Assembly: GCF_025564085.1 (NCBI RefSeq)
Contig: NZ_JAMGZJ010000075.1
Coordinates: forward strand, 186,001-250,000
DNA: 64,000 nucleotides
DNA from: Silvania confinis
GTDB taxonomy: Bacteria > Pseudomonadota > Gammaproteobacteria > Enterobacterales > Enterobacteriaceae
Reading direction: 5' to 3'
The position numbers and the translations under genes are program-made. Below are positions 34,265 to 43,842 of this stretch, in pieces; position 1 is the first letter of the stretch; each line of letters starts with the position of its first letter. The notes beneath the pieces are model-generated. The model was given only the letters and a program-made list of their open reading frames with translations. It was not told the origin of the DNA and did not search any database.

Positions 34265-35890
34265 GTGAAAAAACTCAACCTCATGGGCGCCTTCCAGACG
34301 TTTGGCGGTGCGATGGCGGTGCCGATAGCCTTCCTGCCGTTTACCGGTTTGCTGTTGGCCATCACCAATATTCTGACCATGCCGGAGATCATGGGATCGC
34401 TGGCCAGTCCGGAGTCTAACTTTTACAAGGTGATGACCATCCTGAAGTCCGGCGGCTGGACCATATTCCGCAACTTCCCGCTGCTGTTCTGCATGGCATT
34501 ACCGATCGGACTGGCGCGATCGGCCCAGGCGCGTGCGGCGCTGGTGGCCTTTTTTGCCTACATGGCCTTTAACTATTTTACCAGCAGCATTCTGACCTTC
34601 TGGGGGCCGGATTTCGGCGTCGACTTTAGCCAGGAGATTGGCAAAGAGAGCGGCCTGACGATGATCGGCGGCATCAAAACGCTGGATACCAGCATCGTCT
34701 TTTCTCTGCTGGTGGGCGGCATCGTCACCTGGATCCATAACCGCTTCTTTGAGAAGAAACTGCACGACTACCTGTCCATCTTCCAGGGGATGGCGCTGGT
34801 GTTTATCATCGCCTTCTTCCTGATGCTGCCGCTGGCGTGGCTGACCTGCCTGCTGTGGCCGAAGGTGCAGCTGGGCATCAACGCCATGCAGACGTTCTAC
34901 ATTGGCGCGGGCGTGCCGGGGATGGGGATTTTTACCTTTATTAACCACTTCCTGGTGCCGACGGGTCTGCACCGCTTCGTCTACTTCCCGTTCTATTTTG
35001 GCCCGGCGGTGGTGGATGGCGGGTTGTACACTTACTGGATTGAGCACGTGGCGCAGTTTGCCGCTTCACCGATTCCGCTGAAAGAGCAGTTCCCGGCGGG
35101 GGGCTACAGCCTGGAAGGCAACATCTGCGTGTTCTGTTCCATCGGCGCGGGGCTGGCGATGTACTCCACCGCGCACAAAGATCAGAAGCGTAAAGTGGCG
35201 GCGCTGATTTTCCCGGCGATCATCACTGCGGTGACCGTGGGGATCACCGAGCCTATCGAGTTTACCTATCTGTTTATTTCACCGCTGCTGTTTGCCCTGA
35301 ACGCGCTGGTAGGGGCCGTACTTTGTATGGTGCTGTATATGGCGGGCGTGGTCGGCTTTATGGGTGGTGGTCTGAACGACATGATCCTCTTTAACTGGGT
35401 GTTCTACGCCCAGAACCACGCCAACCTGATCTGGATCCACATTGCGATCGGGTTGAGCTTTGCGGCGATCAACTTCTTTGTCTTCCGCTTCGTGATCCTG
35501 CGCTACAACATCATGACGCCGGGGCGTAACCCGGATGAAGACGAAGTCCGTCTGTACTCGAAGCAGGATTACCGCGATAAAAAAGCGGCGGGCGTCCAGC
35601 CGGATCGGGAGAAAGCGATCGCCATTCTGCACTGCGTGGGCGGTGCGGATAACGTGGATGTGATCAGCAACTGCCAGACCCGTCTGCGGCTGGTGGTCAA
35701 CGATCCGTCCCGGGTGCTGGATGACAAGGCGCTGAAAGCCGCCGGTGCGCTGGGGACCATCCGTAGCGGTAATAACCTGCAGATTGTGATTGGTCTGTCG
35801 GTGACGGTGGTTAAGGAATTCTTCGAAGCCGAGGTGATTCGCGAGCGGGAAAGCGGGCACGATGCCCCTGAACCGCAACCCGCGGGATAA
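34265..35890 (+). CDS. PTS EIICB permease, alpha-glucoside-like
   Basis: 541 residues starting with GTG. The EIIC domain (about 1-430) has ten or so membrane segments, including FLVPTGLHRFVYFPFYFGP and the segment GITEPIEFTYLFISP, typical of the glucose/glucoside PTS family. A C-terminal EIIB domain (about 455-525) carries the phosphorylated Cys470 in NCQTRLRLVV. It needs EIIA in trans, as none is adjacent. It imports and phosphorylates a sugar whose later processing is by the GH105 and the unknown enzymes of this locus. An immediate terminator follows. Confidence 0.9.
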   Translation: MKKLNLMGAFQTFGGAMAVPIAFLPFTGLLLAITNILTMPEIMGSLASPESNFYKVMTILKSGGWTIFRNFPLLFCMALPIGLARSAQARAALVAFFAYMAFNYFTSSILTFWGPDFGVDFSQEIGKESGLTMIGGIKTLDTSIVFSLLVGGIVTWIHNRFFEKKLHDYLSIFQGMALVFIIAFFLMLPLAWLTCLLWPKVQLGINAMQTFYIGAGVPGMGIFTFINHFLVPTGLHRFVYFPFYFGPAVVDGGLYTYWIEHVAQFAASPIPLKEQFPAGGYSLEGNICVFCSIGAGLAMYSTAHKDQKRKVAALIFPAIITAVTVGITEPIEFTYLFISPLLFALNALVGAVLCMVLYMAGVVGFMGGGLNDMILFNWVFYAQNHANLIWIHIAIGLSFAAINFFVFRFVILRYNIMTPGRNPDEDEVRLYSKQDYRDKKAAGVQPDREKAIAILHCVGGADNVDVISNCQTRLRLVVNDPSRVLDDKALKAAGALGTIRSGNNLQIVIGLSVTVVKEFFEAEVIRERESGHDAPEPQPAG

Positions 35891-35895
35891 CGAAA

Positions 35896-35920
35896 ACGGG
35901 GCGTGATGCCCCGTTTTTTT
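35896..35920. terminator. Terminator of the PTS operon
   Basis: A 7-bp GC-rich stem (ACGGGGC/GCCCCGT) with loop GTGAT followed by TTTTTTT lies 6 bp after the PTS stop. It also covers the stop codon region of the convergent yjiN gene. Confidence 0.85.
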
Positions 35921-37190
35921 ATGCCTGCAGCAAGGTCGGGAGCTGCGACAGCAGGAACAGAATCAACCCGATGGTGCCCCCCACCAGCGTGCCGTTGACG
36001 CGGATAAACTGCAGGTCCTTGCCGATGTTCAGCTCAATTTGCTGCGACATATCCTTCGCATCCCAGCCTTTTACCGTGTCGCTGATATGGCGGGTGAGAA
36101 AGCCGGCAAACTCCGGTGCCACGCGGTGCGCGGCCTGCTCCAGATGTTCGTTGAAAGAGGCGCGCAGGTTGGCGTCGGCAACCAGCGTCTCGCCAAACCA
36201 CAGCCCGGCATTCGCCAGGCGCTGTTTCACCCGCGAGTCGTCGCTCTGCATATCCGTCTTTAACCACTGGCGCAGATCGGTCCACATCTCGCCCAGATAG
36301 CGGTTAAAGGCCTCGTCATTTTTCAGGTAGTGTTTGATGTTTTCCGCTTTTTCGGCGGTCTGCGGATCGTTTTTCAGGTTGTCGATAAACTTCATCACCG
36401 CGCGATCGAACGCCTGACGGATCTGGTGGGTGCGGTCGTGGCTGATGTCATCCAGCAGGGTGTTCACCGCATTCGACACCATTTCGGCGCTCTGATCCCC
36501 CAGCCACTCGGTGGGCAGGATTTTTGATTTGTTCGGGTGCTCGGTCTTCAGCCAGTGGACGATCTGCGCAGCGATAAAATCCCGGGTGCTGTCGCGCTGG
36601 ATCAGGGTGATCAGCCGGTTGATAATGGCATCCAGCAGCACCTGATGACGGTTATTTTTGGTCATGCTCTCCAGCATCACCGCACTGGTTTGACTGAGAT
36701 CGACCTTATCGATCGCCTTATGCACCGCGCGCTTGAGCATCTGCTGAATGCGCCCGTCGTCGGTAAGTTCCAGAAACCCGCTCATCACCTGAATCAGATG
36801 CTGCCCGACGCGCTGGGCGTTTTCCGGCTGGCTAAACCAGGTCCCGATCATCTGCGCCGGTTCGTGGCGGCGGATTAAGGTCACCAGCGACTGGGTATCG
36901 AGAAACTTCTCCTGCACGAACTGGCCGAGATTGTCGCCAATCCGGTCCTTATTACGCGGGATAATCGCCGTATGGCGGGAGATAAACGGGATCGGCACCC
37001 GGCGAAACAGCGCGACCACGGCAAACCAGTCCGCCAGCGCACCCACCATCGCCGCCTCGGCAATGGCCTTCACCCCGCGCACCCAGAAGGTTTGCGGCAA
37101 AAAGAGGGTAACGATAAAGGTCGCAACGGCAATCAGCAGTAACGACAGCGCCAGGAGCTTGGCGCGTTTGAGTTCAGCGAGTTTTTCCAT
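35919..37190 (-). CDS. yjiN: DUF445 inner membrane protein YjiN
   Basis: A 423-residue protein of the DUF445 family, close in length to E. coli YjiN. N-terminal hydrophobic segments (residues about 12-30, 38-60), with the conserved [18 protein letters not shown] block, are followed by a long helical part and a C-terminal hydrophobic segment ([17 protein letters not shown]). The start [11 protein letters not shown] at 37190 was chosen because it matches the E. coli protein; longer frames have no ribosome site. It is convergent with the PTS gene. Cellular role unknown. Confidence 0.9.
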   Translation of the reverse strand: MEKLAELKRAKLLALSLLLIAVATFIVTLFLPQTFWVRGVKAIAEAAMVGALADWFAVVALFRRVPIPFISRHTAIIPRNKDRIGDNLGQFVQEKFLDTQSLVTLIRRHEPAQMIGTWFSQPENAQRVGQHLIQVMSGFLELTDDGRIQQMLKRAVHKAIDKVDLSQTSAVMLESMTKNNRHQVLLDAIINRLITLIQRDSTRDFIAAQIVHWLKTEHPNKSKILPTEWLGDQSAEMVSNAVNTLLDDISHDRTHQIRQAFDRAVMKFIDNLKNDPQTAEKAENIKHYLKNDEAFNRYLGEMWTDLRQWLKTDMQSDDSRVKQRLANAGLWFGETLVADANLRASFNEHLEQAAHRVAPEFAGFLTRHISDTVKGWDAKDMSQQIELNIGKDLQFIRVNGTLVGGTIGLILFLLSQLPTLLQA

Positions 37191-37324
37191 AGGGTTAAGG
37201 ATAGAGGGAGGTGTGGGGGAAAAGCAAAAATAAGGTTTGGGTGTCATCGAGAGGGGGATTTTTCCTGAAGCCGCATTCCATTTTTGATTGAAATTACAGC
37301 GGGTAGCGTGTGTATTGCACTGCA

Positions 37325-37351
37325 TTTGTATATGCTTTTTTGTATATACAA
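37325..37351. promoter_or_regulatory. Operator of the BrnTA operon
   Basis: TTGTATATACAA (37340-37351) is a perfect 12-bp palindrome, and a TTTGTATATG half copy lies 15 bp upstream at 37325-37334. The pair precedes the brnT start by 18 bp. BrnA-type antitoxins bind such repeats to repress the operon. Confidence 0.6.
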
Positions 37352-37368
37352 TCCAGGGAGGCTGCACT

Positions 37369-37656
37369 ATGCTAACGGAGTTTGAATGGGATTCTCACAA
37401 GGCCAAAAGTAACCTGCAGAAGCACGGGGTTCGCTTTGAGGATGCGGTGTTAATTTTTGATGATCCTCATCATTTATCCCTGCAGGAACGATACGAAAAC
37501 GGCGAGTTTCGCTGGCACAGTATTGGACTTGTGTACGGCGTAGCGGTGATTCTGGTTGCACACACGATTCGTTTTGAAAGTGGCTATGAAGTCATCCGGA
37601 TTATCAGCGCACGTAAGGCAGACCGAAAAGAGAGGATTCGTTATGAGCATGGTTAA
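37369..37656 (+). CDS. brnT: BrnT-like ribonuclease toxin
   Basis: A 95-residue toxin of the RelE-fold BrnT family. [31 protein letters not shown] is the family N-terminus, and [21 protein letters not shown] contains the ISARKA C-terminal signature. The start MLTEFEW at 37369 has GGGAGG upstream. The antitoxin gene overlaps its 3' end by 14 bp. The palindrome upstream is probably the autoregulatory site. Confidence 0.9.
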   Translation: MLTEFEWDSHKAKSNLQKHGVRFEDAVLIFDDPHHLSLQERYENGEFRWHSIGLVYGVAVILVAHTIRFESGYEVIRIISARKADRKERIRYEHG

Positions 37657-37945
37657 ACATAAACGTGGCGACGCACCCGTTATCAGCGCCAAACGTGAGG
37701 CGGAACTCAAGGCGCTGGCAAATAAGCCGGATGAGGAAATCGACTATAGCGATATCCCCGCGACGGCGGATGAAACCTGGTCCGAGGCGGTGCGCGGTAA
37801 ATTTTATCGCCCTTTAAAAACGCAGGCCTCAGTGCGTATTGATGCCGACGTTATGGAGTGGCTGAAAAGAGCGGGAAAAGGTTATCAGACCCGGCTTAAT
37901 GCCATCCTGCGCGAAGCGATGCTGCGCGATCAAAACAAGAATTAA
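37643..37945 (+). CDS. brnA: BrnA-like antitoxin
   Basis: A 100-residue antitoxin with the ribbon-helix-helix core KTQASVRIDADVMEWLKRAGKG in the C-terminal half (about 58-80) and a disordered N-terminal toxin-binding part. The start [10 protein letters not shown] lies inside the end of brnT, and the pair is transcribed as one. Confidence 0.88.
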   Translation: MSMVKHKRGDAPVISAKREAELKALANKPDEEIDYSDIPATADETWSEAVRGKFYRPLKTQASVRIDADVMEWLKRAGKGYQTRLNAILREAMLRDQNKN

Positions 37946-37946
37946 T

Positions 37947-38022
37947 CCCCGGTGGCGCTGCGCTTACCGGGGCTACGAAGGCAATCCGTAGGCCTGATAA
38001 GCGCAGCGCCATCAGGCGTTTC
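37947..38022. repeat. BIME (pair of REP elements)
   Basis: CCCCGGTGGCGCTGCGC to GGGGCTACG followed by GTAGGCCTGATAAGCGC to GCCATCAGGCG is a REP pair between brnA and the convergent exporter gene. Confidence 0.75.
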
Positions 38023-38030
38023 CCCCGCAG

Positions 38031-38666
38031 TCAAAGTGACGCCAAAAATCGCCACACGATCCAGCCGCCAAACGCCAGCAGCACCGCGCCTGCCGCGCGT
38101 TCGATTTTCCACACGCTGTGTCGCAAGCGCTGTTGTACCGCGGGCAAGGCAATACACGACACCACCGCCAGATCCCATATCAGCACCACGGTCACCATCC
38201 AAATCCCACTTACCGACTGCTGCAGGAGCGTGACGTCCGGGCCGAGCAGGGCGGTCATCAGCGCCAGATAGAACAGGGCGTTTTTCGGATTTAAGACTGC
38301 CGAACCGAGGCCGAGCAGGAACTGTCTGCGCCACGAGGGGCAGGCAGCGTCTGCGCGATCAATGGCGAGCGTAGTGGGCCGACTTTGCGCCAGCTGCCAG
38401 CCAATCCACAGCAGATAAAGCGCGCCCAGCAGCTCAATCACGCTAAAAAGCAGCGTGAAAGAACGCAGTACATTAGCGCCAATAATCACCAGCAGGATAT
38501 ACAGCCCATTGCCTGCCGCGATACCGACGCACAACCCGGCGCTGCCGCGCAGGCGGTGACGCGCGGCAAAGCCCATCAGTAAAAAGAAATCCGGTCCGGG
38601 GCTGAGAAGCGCAACAAAATGCGCCAGGGCCAGCGCGAGAAAAGCGGAAGGGAATAACAGTTCCAT
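38031..38666 (-). CDS. LysE/RhtB-family amino acid exporter
   Basis: A 211-residue membrane protein with about six segments. ALLSPGPDFFLLMGFAARHRLRGS and FLLGLGSAVLNPKNALFYLALMTALL are the RhtB/LysE family signatures. The next gene upstream on the minus strand is an AraC regulator starting about 790 bp away; the short gap (38667-38713) suggests co-transcription or coupled control. Substrate unknown. Confidence 0.88.
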   Translation of the reverse strand: MELLFPSAFLALALAHFVALLSPGPDFFLLMGFAARHRLRGSAGLCVGIAAGNGLYILLVIIGANVLRSFTLLFSVIELLGALYLLWIGWQLAQSRPTTLAIDRADAACPSWRRQFLLGLGSAVLNPKNALFYLALMTALLGPDVTLLQQSVSGIWMVTVVLIWDLAVVSCIALPAVQQRLRHSVWKIERAAGAVLLAFGGWIVWRFLASL

Positions 38667-38713
38667 AGCGACCTCAGATTCAAAACGGAGGCCAGAGTAC
38701 GGCGATGCGGAAC

Positions 38714-39457
38714 CTATTTATTGTCAGATATTGACCTGCCCGTCGCGTACTGGCGCGGCGTGGCGGCGGTATAACTGACAAAGGTTTTATGGAAATGGCT
38801 TTGATCGGCAAATCCGCTCTGGTAGCCCACGTCTGCAATATCATCCCCGGCGCGCAGTCGCGCTTTGGCGAATTCTATTCGCGAGATGGCCAGAAACGTG
38901 CCCGGCGTCAGGCCAGTATCCTGCTTAAAGGTTCTGATTAAGGTCTCTTTGCGCAGCGAAAAGCGTTGGGCGAGTGCGTCCAGCGAGGGGGGCGCGAGCA
39001 GGCTGTGGCGTAAAGCGTCCTGTAGCGCAAGGCTGGTGGGGCGCAGGGTGTCGGCTGGCGCGGGCCGGTCGGTAAGTGCCGATAACAGATGCTCAATGGC
39101 CGACGCCGACAGCGTCTCTACCGCAGACAGGTACTTACTGAACAGCGCCGGGCTGCGGATCACCTGCAGGGTGGGCTGCAGGTCGGTTTCGATCCACAGC
39201 ATATGGTAGCTGCGCGGTTGCCCGGCGATGGGGTTGCAGCTGTGGGGCGCATCCGCCGGGATCACAATCAAATCGCCGGGATGCAGGATAAACGGCTCGC
39301 CGTTACAGGTGCAGCAGGTTTGCCCTTCGAGGATCGCGCCAATGGAAAGCTGCGCGTGGCTGTGGCGCTTATAGGCCTGGGTGCTTTGCCATGTGCTGCG
39401 CAGCTCAACGCCAGGTTTGCGGAGGAAGGTCTGATTGACGTTGCGCGTCTGGGTCAT
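38714..39457 (-). CDS. AraC-family regulator with cupin domain
   Basis: 247 residues. The cupin-like N-terminus (GEPFILHPGDLIVIPADAPHSCNP, residues about 52-75) is followed by a C-terminal double HTH (LDALAQRFSLRKETLIRTFKQ and DVGYQSGFADQSHFHKTFVSYT). The start MTQTRNVNQT at 39457 was chosen as it fits the cupin; longer versions add a low-complexity tail. It lies 47 bp upstream of the LysE exporter gene on the same strand and probably controls it. Confidence 0.85.
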   Translation of the reverse strand: MTQTRNVNQTFLRKPGVELRSTWQSTQAYKRHSHAQLSIGAILEGQTCCTCNGEPFILHPGDLIVIPADAPHSCNPIAGQPRSYHMLWIETDLQPTLQVIRSPALFSKYLSAVETLSASAIEHLLSALTDRPAPADTLRPTSLALQDALRHSLLAPPSLDALAQRFSLRKETLIRTFKQDTGLTPGTFLAISRIEFAKARLRAGDDIADVGYQSGFADQSHFHKTFVSYTAATPRQYATGRSISDNK

Positions 39458-39612
39458 GGTGGCTACCTGTGCGGGGGGACAGGTGCTTATAGCATGGGGT
39501 GGCGGAAAAGTCTGATAGTGAGGCTCACTACAGCCTGTATACCCAACTTTACCTTCAAACCCGGCCATGTTGACTACCCTTAATAGCCTGTGTAGTCAAA
39601 AAGGAGGCAATA

Positions 39613-40983
39613 ATGGCCTATCAGACAGTGAATCCTGCTAACAACAAACTCATCAAAGAATACGCTTCTCATACTGATGCCGATGTCGAGGCGGCGCTGA
39701 AAACGGCCGATGCGCTTTACCACTCCGAGTGGGCGAAAGGCAGCATCGACAAACGGCTGCCGGTGCTGCATAAGCTGGCGGACCTGATTGACTCCCGCAG
39801 CGAAGAGCTGGCGAAAATTGCCAGCGTGGAGATGGGCAAGCTCATCGAGCAGAGCCGTGCCGAAGTGAAACTCTGCGCGCAGATCGCCCGCTACTATGCC
39901 GATAACGCCAAACAACACCTTGCCCCGGTGAAATACCCGTCCGAACTCGGCGAAGCCTGGGTCGAACATCACCCCATCGGCGTGGTGATGGCGGTTGAAC
40001 CGTGGAACTTCCCGTATTATCAGCTAATGCGCGTGCTGGCCCCGAACCTGGCGGCAGGTAATCCGGTTCTGGCTAAACATGCCAGCATCGTGCCGCATTG
40101 TGCTGAGACCTTCGCCCATCTGGTGCGCGAAGCCGGTGCCCCGGAAGGTGCCTGGACTAACCTGTTTATCTCTTCAGATCAGGTGGCGAAGATCATTGCT
40201 GACGATCGTGTGCAGGGCGCGGCCCTGACCGGATCGGAGAAAGCCGGTAGCGTGGTGGCCGCACAGGCCGCGAAGCACCTCAAAAAATCGACCCTCGAAC
40301 TGGGCGGTAATGACGTGTTCGTGGTGCTGGACGATGCGGATCTGGAGAAGGCGGTCAAAATCGGCGTCAACGCGCGACTGGCCAATGCCGGACAGGTTTG
40401 TACCGCCGCCAAACGCTTTATCGTGCATGAAAAAGTGGCCGAGCAGTTCCTGACGAAATACACCGAGGCCTTTAAACAGGTGAAGATCGGCGATCCGCTG
40501 GACGCGAGCACCACCCTGGGGCCGCTGTCATCCAAAGACGCGCGGGAGACCCTGACCAAACAGGTTAACGAGGCGGTGAAAAACGGGGCGACGCTGCATT
40601 ACGGCGGCAAGCCGGTCGCAGGTGAGGGCAGCTTCTTTGAGCCGACGATCCTGACCCACATTTCCCGTGATAACCCGGCGTATTTCGAAGAGTTCTTCGG
40701 TCCGGTGGCGCAGATCTACGTGGTGAAAAACGATGACGAGGCGGTGAAGCTTGCCAACGACTCGCATTACGGCCTGGGCGGGGCGGTGTTCAGTAAAGAC
40801 ATTGAACGCGCCAAAAAGATGGCCTCGAAAATCGAAACCGGAATGGTGTGGATTAACTGGCTAACCGATACCGCAGCCGAACTGCCGTTCGGCGGGGTTA
40901 AGCGCTCCGGCTACGGGCGCGAGCTGTCGGACCTGGGGATCAAAGAGTTTGTGAACCAGAAGCTGGTGGTGATCCGCCGCTGA
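39613..40983 (+). CDS. sad: NAD-dependent succinate-semialdehyde dehydrogenase
   Basis: A 456-residue aldehyde dehydrogenase close to E. coli Sad (YneI), which oxidises succinate semialdehyde. The catalytic Cys is in NAGQVCTAAKRF and the general-base Glu in TLELGGND. The PWNFPYYQLMRV substrate loop and the C-terminal GGVKRSGYGRELSDLGIKEF are conserved. The start MAYQTVNP has a GGAGG ribosome site. It is divergent from the AraC gene (155-bp gap), which suggests that regulator may act on it too. Confidence 0.92.
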   Translation: MAYQTVNPANNKLIKEYASHTDADVEAALKTADALYHSEWAKGSIDKRLPVLHKLADLIDSRSEELAKIASVEMGKLIEQSRAEVKLCAQIARYYADNAKQHLAPVKYPSELGEAWVEHHPIGVVMAVEPWNFPYYQLMRVLAPNLAAGNPVLAKHASIVPHCAETFAHLVREAGAPEGAWTNLFISSDQVAKIIADDRVQGAALTGSEKAGSVVAAQAAKHLKKSTLELGGNDVFVVLDDADLEKAVKIGVNARLANAGQVCTAAKRFIVHEKVAEQFLTKYTEAFKQVKIGDPLDASTTLGPLSSKDARETLTKQVNEAVKNGATLHYGGKPVAGEGSFFEPTILTHISRDNPAYFEEFFGPVAQIYVVKNDDEAVKLANDSHYGLGGAVFSKDIERAKKMASKIETGMVWINWLTDTAAELPFGGVKRSGYGRELSDLGIKEFVNQKLVVIRR

Positions 40984-40999
40984 TCGTGCCGCCTGATGC

Positions 41000-41044
41000 C
41001 CTAACCCTCACCCTCACCCTAACCCTCTCCCACTGGGAGAGGGA
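41000..41044. repeat. CCCT-rich repeat with a GGGAGAGGG hairpin
   Basis: CCTAACCCTCACCCTCACCC... and then CCCTCTCCC-x-GGGAGAGGG form an intergenic unit seen at about 2985, 13550 and 45062 as well. The hairpin stem is 9 bp. It lies between the sad gene and the acylase gene. Confidence 0.6.
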
Positions 41045-41216
41045 ACTGTTCGCAGCACCAAGTAAGTGATACCAATAATTGTCATTTAAAGGTAATTATG
41101 TGTCATTAATTGGTTAACGCCCTCACAGTTCGCAGAGAAATTATCCGTACTTTCTGGCTAAGCATGGGTCCATTGCTAGTATGAAATCGCTAATCATACA
41201 CCTGCAAGAGGATACA

Positions 41217-43754
41217 ATGATAAACAGAAATCGTATGATCGTGAACTGCATTGCTGTTTCCCTGGCCTGTAGCTGGACCCTGTCTGCGAGCGCAGAAACG
41301 GCCCCCACTGAAGTCAAAATCATACGCGACGAATACGGCATGCCGCATATCTATGCCGATGACACGTACCGCCTGTTTTATGGCTATGGCTACGTGGTGG
41401 CGCAAGATCGCCTGTTCCAGATGGAGATGGCGCGCCGCAGCACCCAGGGGACGGTCGCGGAAGTACTGGGCCAGACCTTTGTTAAATTTGATAAGGATAT
41501 TCGGCAAAACTTCTGGCCGGCGTCGATTCGCGCGCAAATCGATGCGCTCGGTGAGGATGATAAAGCCATTCTGCAGGGCTACGCCGATGGGATGAATGCC
41601 TGGATCGACCGGGTGAACAGCGACCCCGGCAAGCTGCTGCCTAAACAGTTCACCACCTTCGGCTTTACGCCAAAAAAATGGGACCCGTTTGATGTGGCGA
41701 TGGTGTTTGTTGGCACCATGGCGAACCGTTTTTCCGACGCGACCAGCGAAATCGACAACCTGGCGCTGCTGACCGCACTAAAAGATCGGTACGGTGAAAA
41801 AGGAATGGCGGTATTTAACCAGCTGAAGTGGCTGGTAAACCCGGCTGCGCCGACCACCATCGCCCCGCAGGAGAGTCAGTATCCGCTTAAGTTCGATCTC
41901 AACACCACGCAAACTGCCGCCCTGTTACCGCGTTACGATAAATCCCCGCCAATGCTGGATCGACCGGCGAAGGGCGACGACGGCGGCTTACTGGCATTAA
42001 CCACAGCGAAAAACCGCGAGACGATCATGGCCCAGTTTGCTCACGGCGGGGCAAATGGTCTGGCGGGCTACCCGACCACCAGCAATATGTGGGTGCTGGG
42101 CAAGGGCAAAACGCAGGACGCGAAAGCCGTTATGGTCAATGGCCCGCAGTTCGGCTGGTATGCCCCGGCCTATACCTACGGCATTGGGTTGCATGGTGCG
42201 GGCTACGATGTCACGGGCAATACGCCGTTCGCCTATCCGGGGCTGGTATTCGGCCACAATGGCACCATTTCATGGGGAGCTACCGCCGGTTTTGGCGATG
42301 ATGTCGACATTTTCGCAGAGCAAATCTCGGATAAAAAGCCCGGCCAGTACCTGCATAACGGTGAGTGGAAAAACATGCTTAGCCGCGAAGAGCGCATCGT
42401 CGTCAAAGACGGGCAGCCGGAGACCTTTACCGTTTACCGTACCGTGCATGGCAACGTCATTAACATCGACCCGAAAACGCAGACGGCCTATGCCAAAGCG
42501 CGTGCCTGGGATGGCAAAGAGGTGGCGTCCCTGCTGGCCTGGACCCATCAGATGAAGGCCAAAAACTGGCCGGAGTGGACGCAGCAGGCGGCGAAGCAGG
42601 CTCTGACTATCAACTGGTATTACGCGGATATCGACGGCAATATTGGCTATGTGCATGGCGGCGCTTACCCGCAGCGCCAGCCCGGGCACGATCCGCGTCT
42701 GCCCGTGCCGGGCACCGGGAAATGGGACTGGCAGGGTTTACTGCCGTTTGATCTGAATCCGAAGGTCTATAACCCAACATCGGGCTATATCGCCAACTGG
42801 AACAACTCTCCTCAGCAGGGATATCCGGCCTCGGATCTGTTTGCCTTCTTATGGGGCAGTGCGGATCGCGTCACCGAGATCGACCAGCTTATCGAGAAAC
42901 AACCGACCTTCACCTATGAACAGGCCTGGGATCTGATCAAGCACACCAGCCGTCAGGATCTGACCCGTCGACTGTTTTTACCTGCGATGCAAAACGCTAC
43001 CGCCGGGCTGCCTGCCACGGATCCGCGCCAGCAGCTGGTGAAGCTGTTAAGCGACTGGGATGGGGTGAATCACCTCAATGAGGACGGTAAAACGCTGCAA
43101 CAGCCGGGCTCGGCGATTTTAAACGCCTGGCTCAGTAGCATGCTGAAAAAGACCGTCGCGGCGGCGGTGCCGGAGCCGTTTAATCAGTGGTATAGCGCCA
43201 GCGGCTACGAAACCACTCAGGACGGGCCAACCGGTTCGCTGAATATCAGCGTGGGGGCGAAAGTGCTGTATGAAGCCTTGCAGGGGGATAAATCCGCCAT
43301 CCCGCAGACGGTGGATCTGTTCGGCGGCAAGCCGCAGCAGGAGGTGATCCTTGCCGCTCTGCAGGACGCCTGGCAGACCCTGTCGAAGCAGTACGGCAAC
43401 GATATCGCGCAATGGAAAACCCCGGCGATGGCGCTGACCTTCCGGGCAAACAACTTCTTTGGCGTGCCGCAGGCGGCACCGGAAGAGGCCGTCCATCAGG
43501 CGGAATACCAGAACCGCGGCACGGAAAACGACATGATTGTCTTCGCGCCAACATCACAGAAAGCGCCCGTCCTGGCGTGGGATGTGATGGCGCCCGGACA
43601 GAGCGGTTTTATCGCCCCGGACGGTACGCCGGATAAGCACTATCACGATCAGCTGAAACTGTATGAATCCTTTGGCCGCAAGGCGTTGTGGTTAACCCCA
43701 CAGGAGGTGGCGGCGCATCAGGAGTCGCAGGAGATTTTGCAGGTGCAGCGGTAA
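41217..43754 (+). CDS. pac: Penicillin G acylase precursor
   Basis: 845 residues, nearly the length of the E. coli enzyme (846). The signal peptide ends about residue 26 (LSASA). The mature enzyme comes from autocleavage: residues about 27-235 are the alpha chain, 236-288 a spacer and the beta chain begins at Ser289 in [14 protein letters not shown], which is the Ntn nucleophile. The blocks [60 protein letters not shown] and [16 protein letters not shown] are closely conserved to E. coli and Kluyvera PGA. It is secreted to the periplasm and hydrolyses phenylacetyl-amides. The start at 41217 has AGAGGA. No phenylacetate catabolism genes are nearby. Confidence 0.95.
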   Translation: MINRNRMIVNCIAVSLACSWTLSASAETAPTEVKIIRDEYGMPHIYADDTYRLFYGYGYVVAQDRLFQMEMARRSTQGTVAEVLGQTFVKFDKDIRQNFWPASIRAQIDALGEDDKAILQGYADGMNAWIDRVNSDPGKLLPKQFTTFGFTPKKWDPFDVAMVFVGTMANRFSDATSEIDNLALLTALKDRYGEKGMAVFNQLKWLVNPAAPTTIAPQESQYPLKFDLNTTQTAALLPRYDKSPPMLDRPAKGDDGGLLALTTAKNRETIMAQFAHGGANGLAGYPTTSNMWVLGKGKTQDAKAVMVNGPQFGWYAPAYTYGIGLHGAGYDVTGNTPFAYPGLVFGHNGTISWGATAGFGDDVDIFAEQISDKKPGQYLHNGEWKNMLSREERIVVKDGQPETFTVYRTVHGNVINIDPKTQTAYAKARAWDGKEVASLLAWTHQMKAKNWPEWTQQAAKQALTINWYYADIDGNIGYVHGGAYPQRQPGHDPRLPVPGTGKWDWQGLLPFDLNPKVYNPTSGYIANWNNSPQQGYPASDLFAFLWGSADRVTEIDQLIEKQPTFTYEQAWDLIKHTSRQDLTRRLFLPAMQNATAGLPATDPRQQLVKLLSDWDGVNHLNEDGKTLQQPGSAILNAWLSSMLKKTVAAAVPEPFNQWYSASGYETTQDGPTGSLNISVGAKVLYEALQGDKSAIPQTVDLFGGKPQQEVILAALQDAWQTLSKQYGNDIAQWKTPAMALTFRANNFFGVPQAAPEEAVHQAEYQNRGTENDMIVFAPTSQKAPVLAWDVMAPGQSGFIAPDGTPDKHYHDQLKLYESFGRKALWLTPQEVAAHQESQEILQVQR

Positions 43755-43766
43755 GAACCTGCCATT

Positions 43767-43842
43767 CCCCGGTGGCGCTGCGCTTACCGGGGCTACATGA
43801 CTAAGTGGCTTTGTAGGCCTGATCAGCGCAGCGCCATCAGGC
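43767..43842. repeat. BIME at the end of pac
   Basis: CCCCGGTGGCGCTGCGC to GGGGCTACATG and GTAGGCCTGATCAGCGC to GCCATCAGGC are inverted REP units. The right unit overlaps the 3' end of yjiA. Confidence 0.75.
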
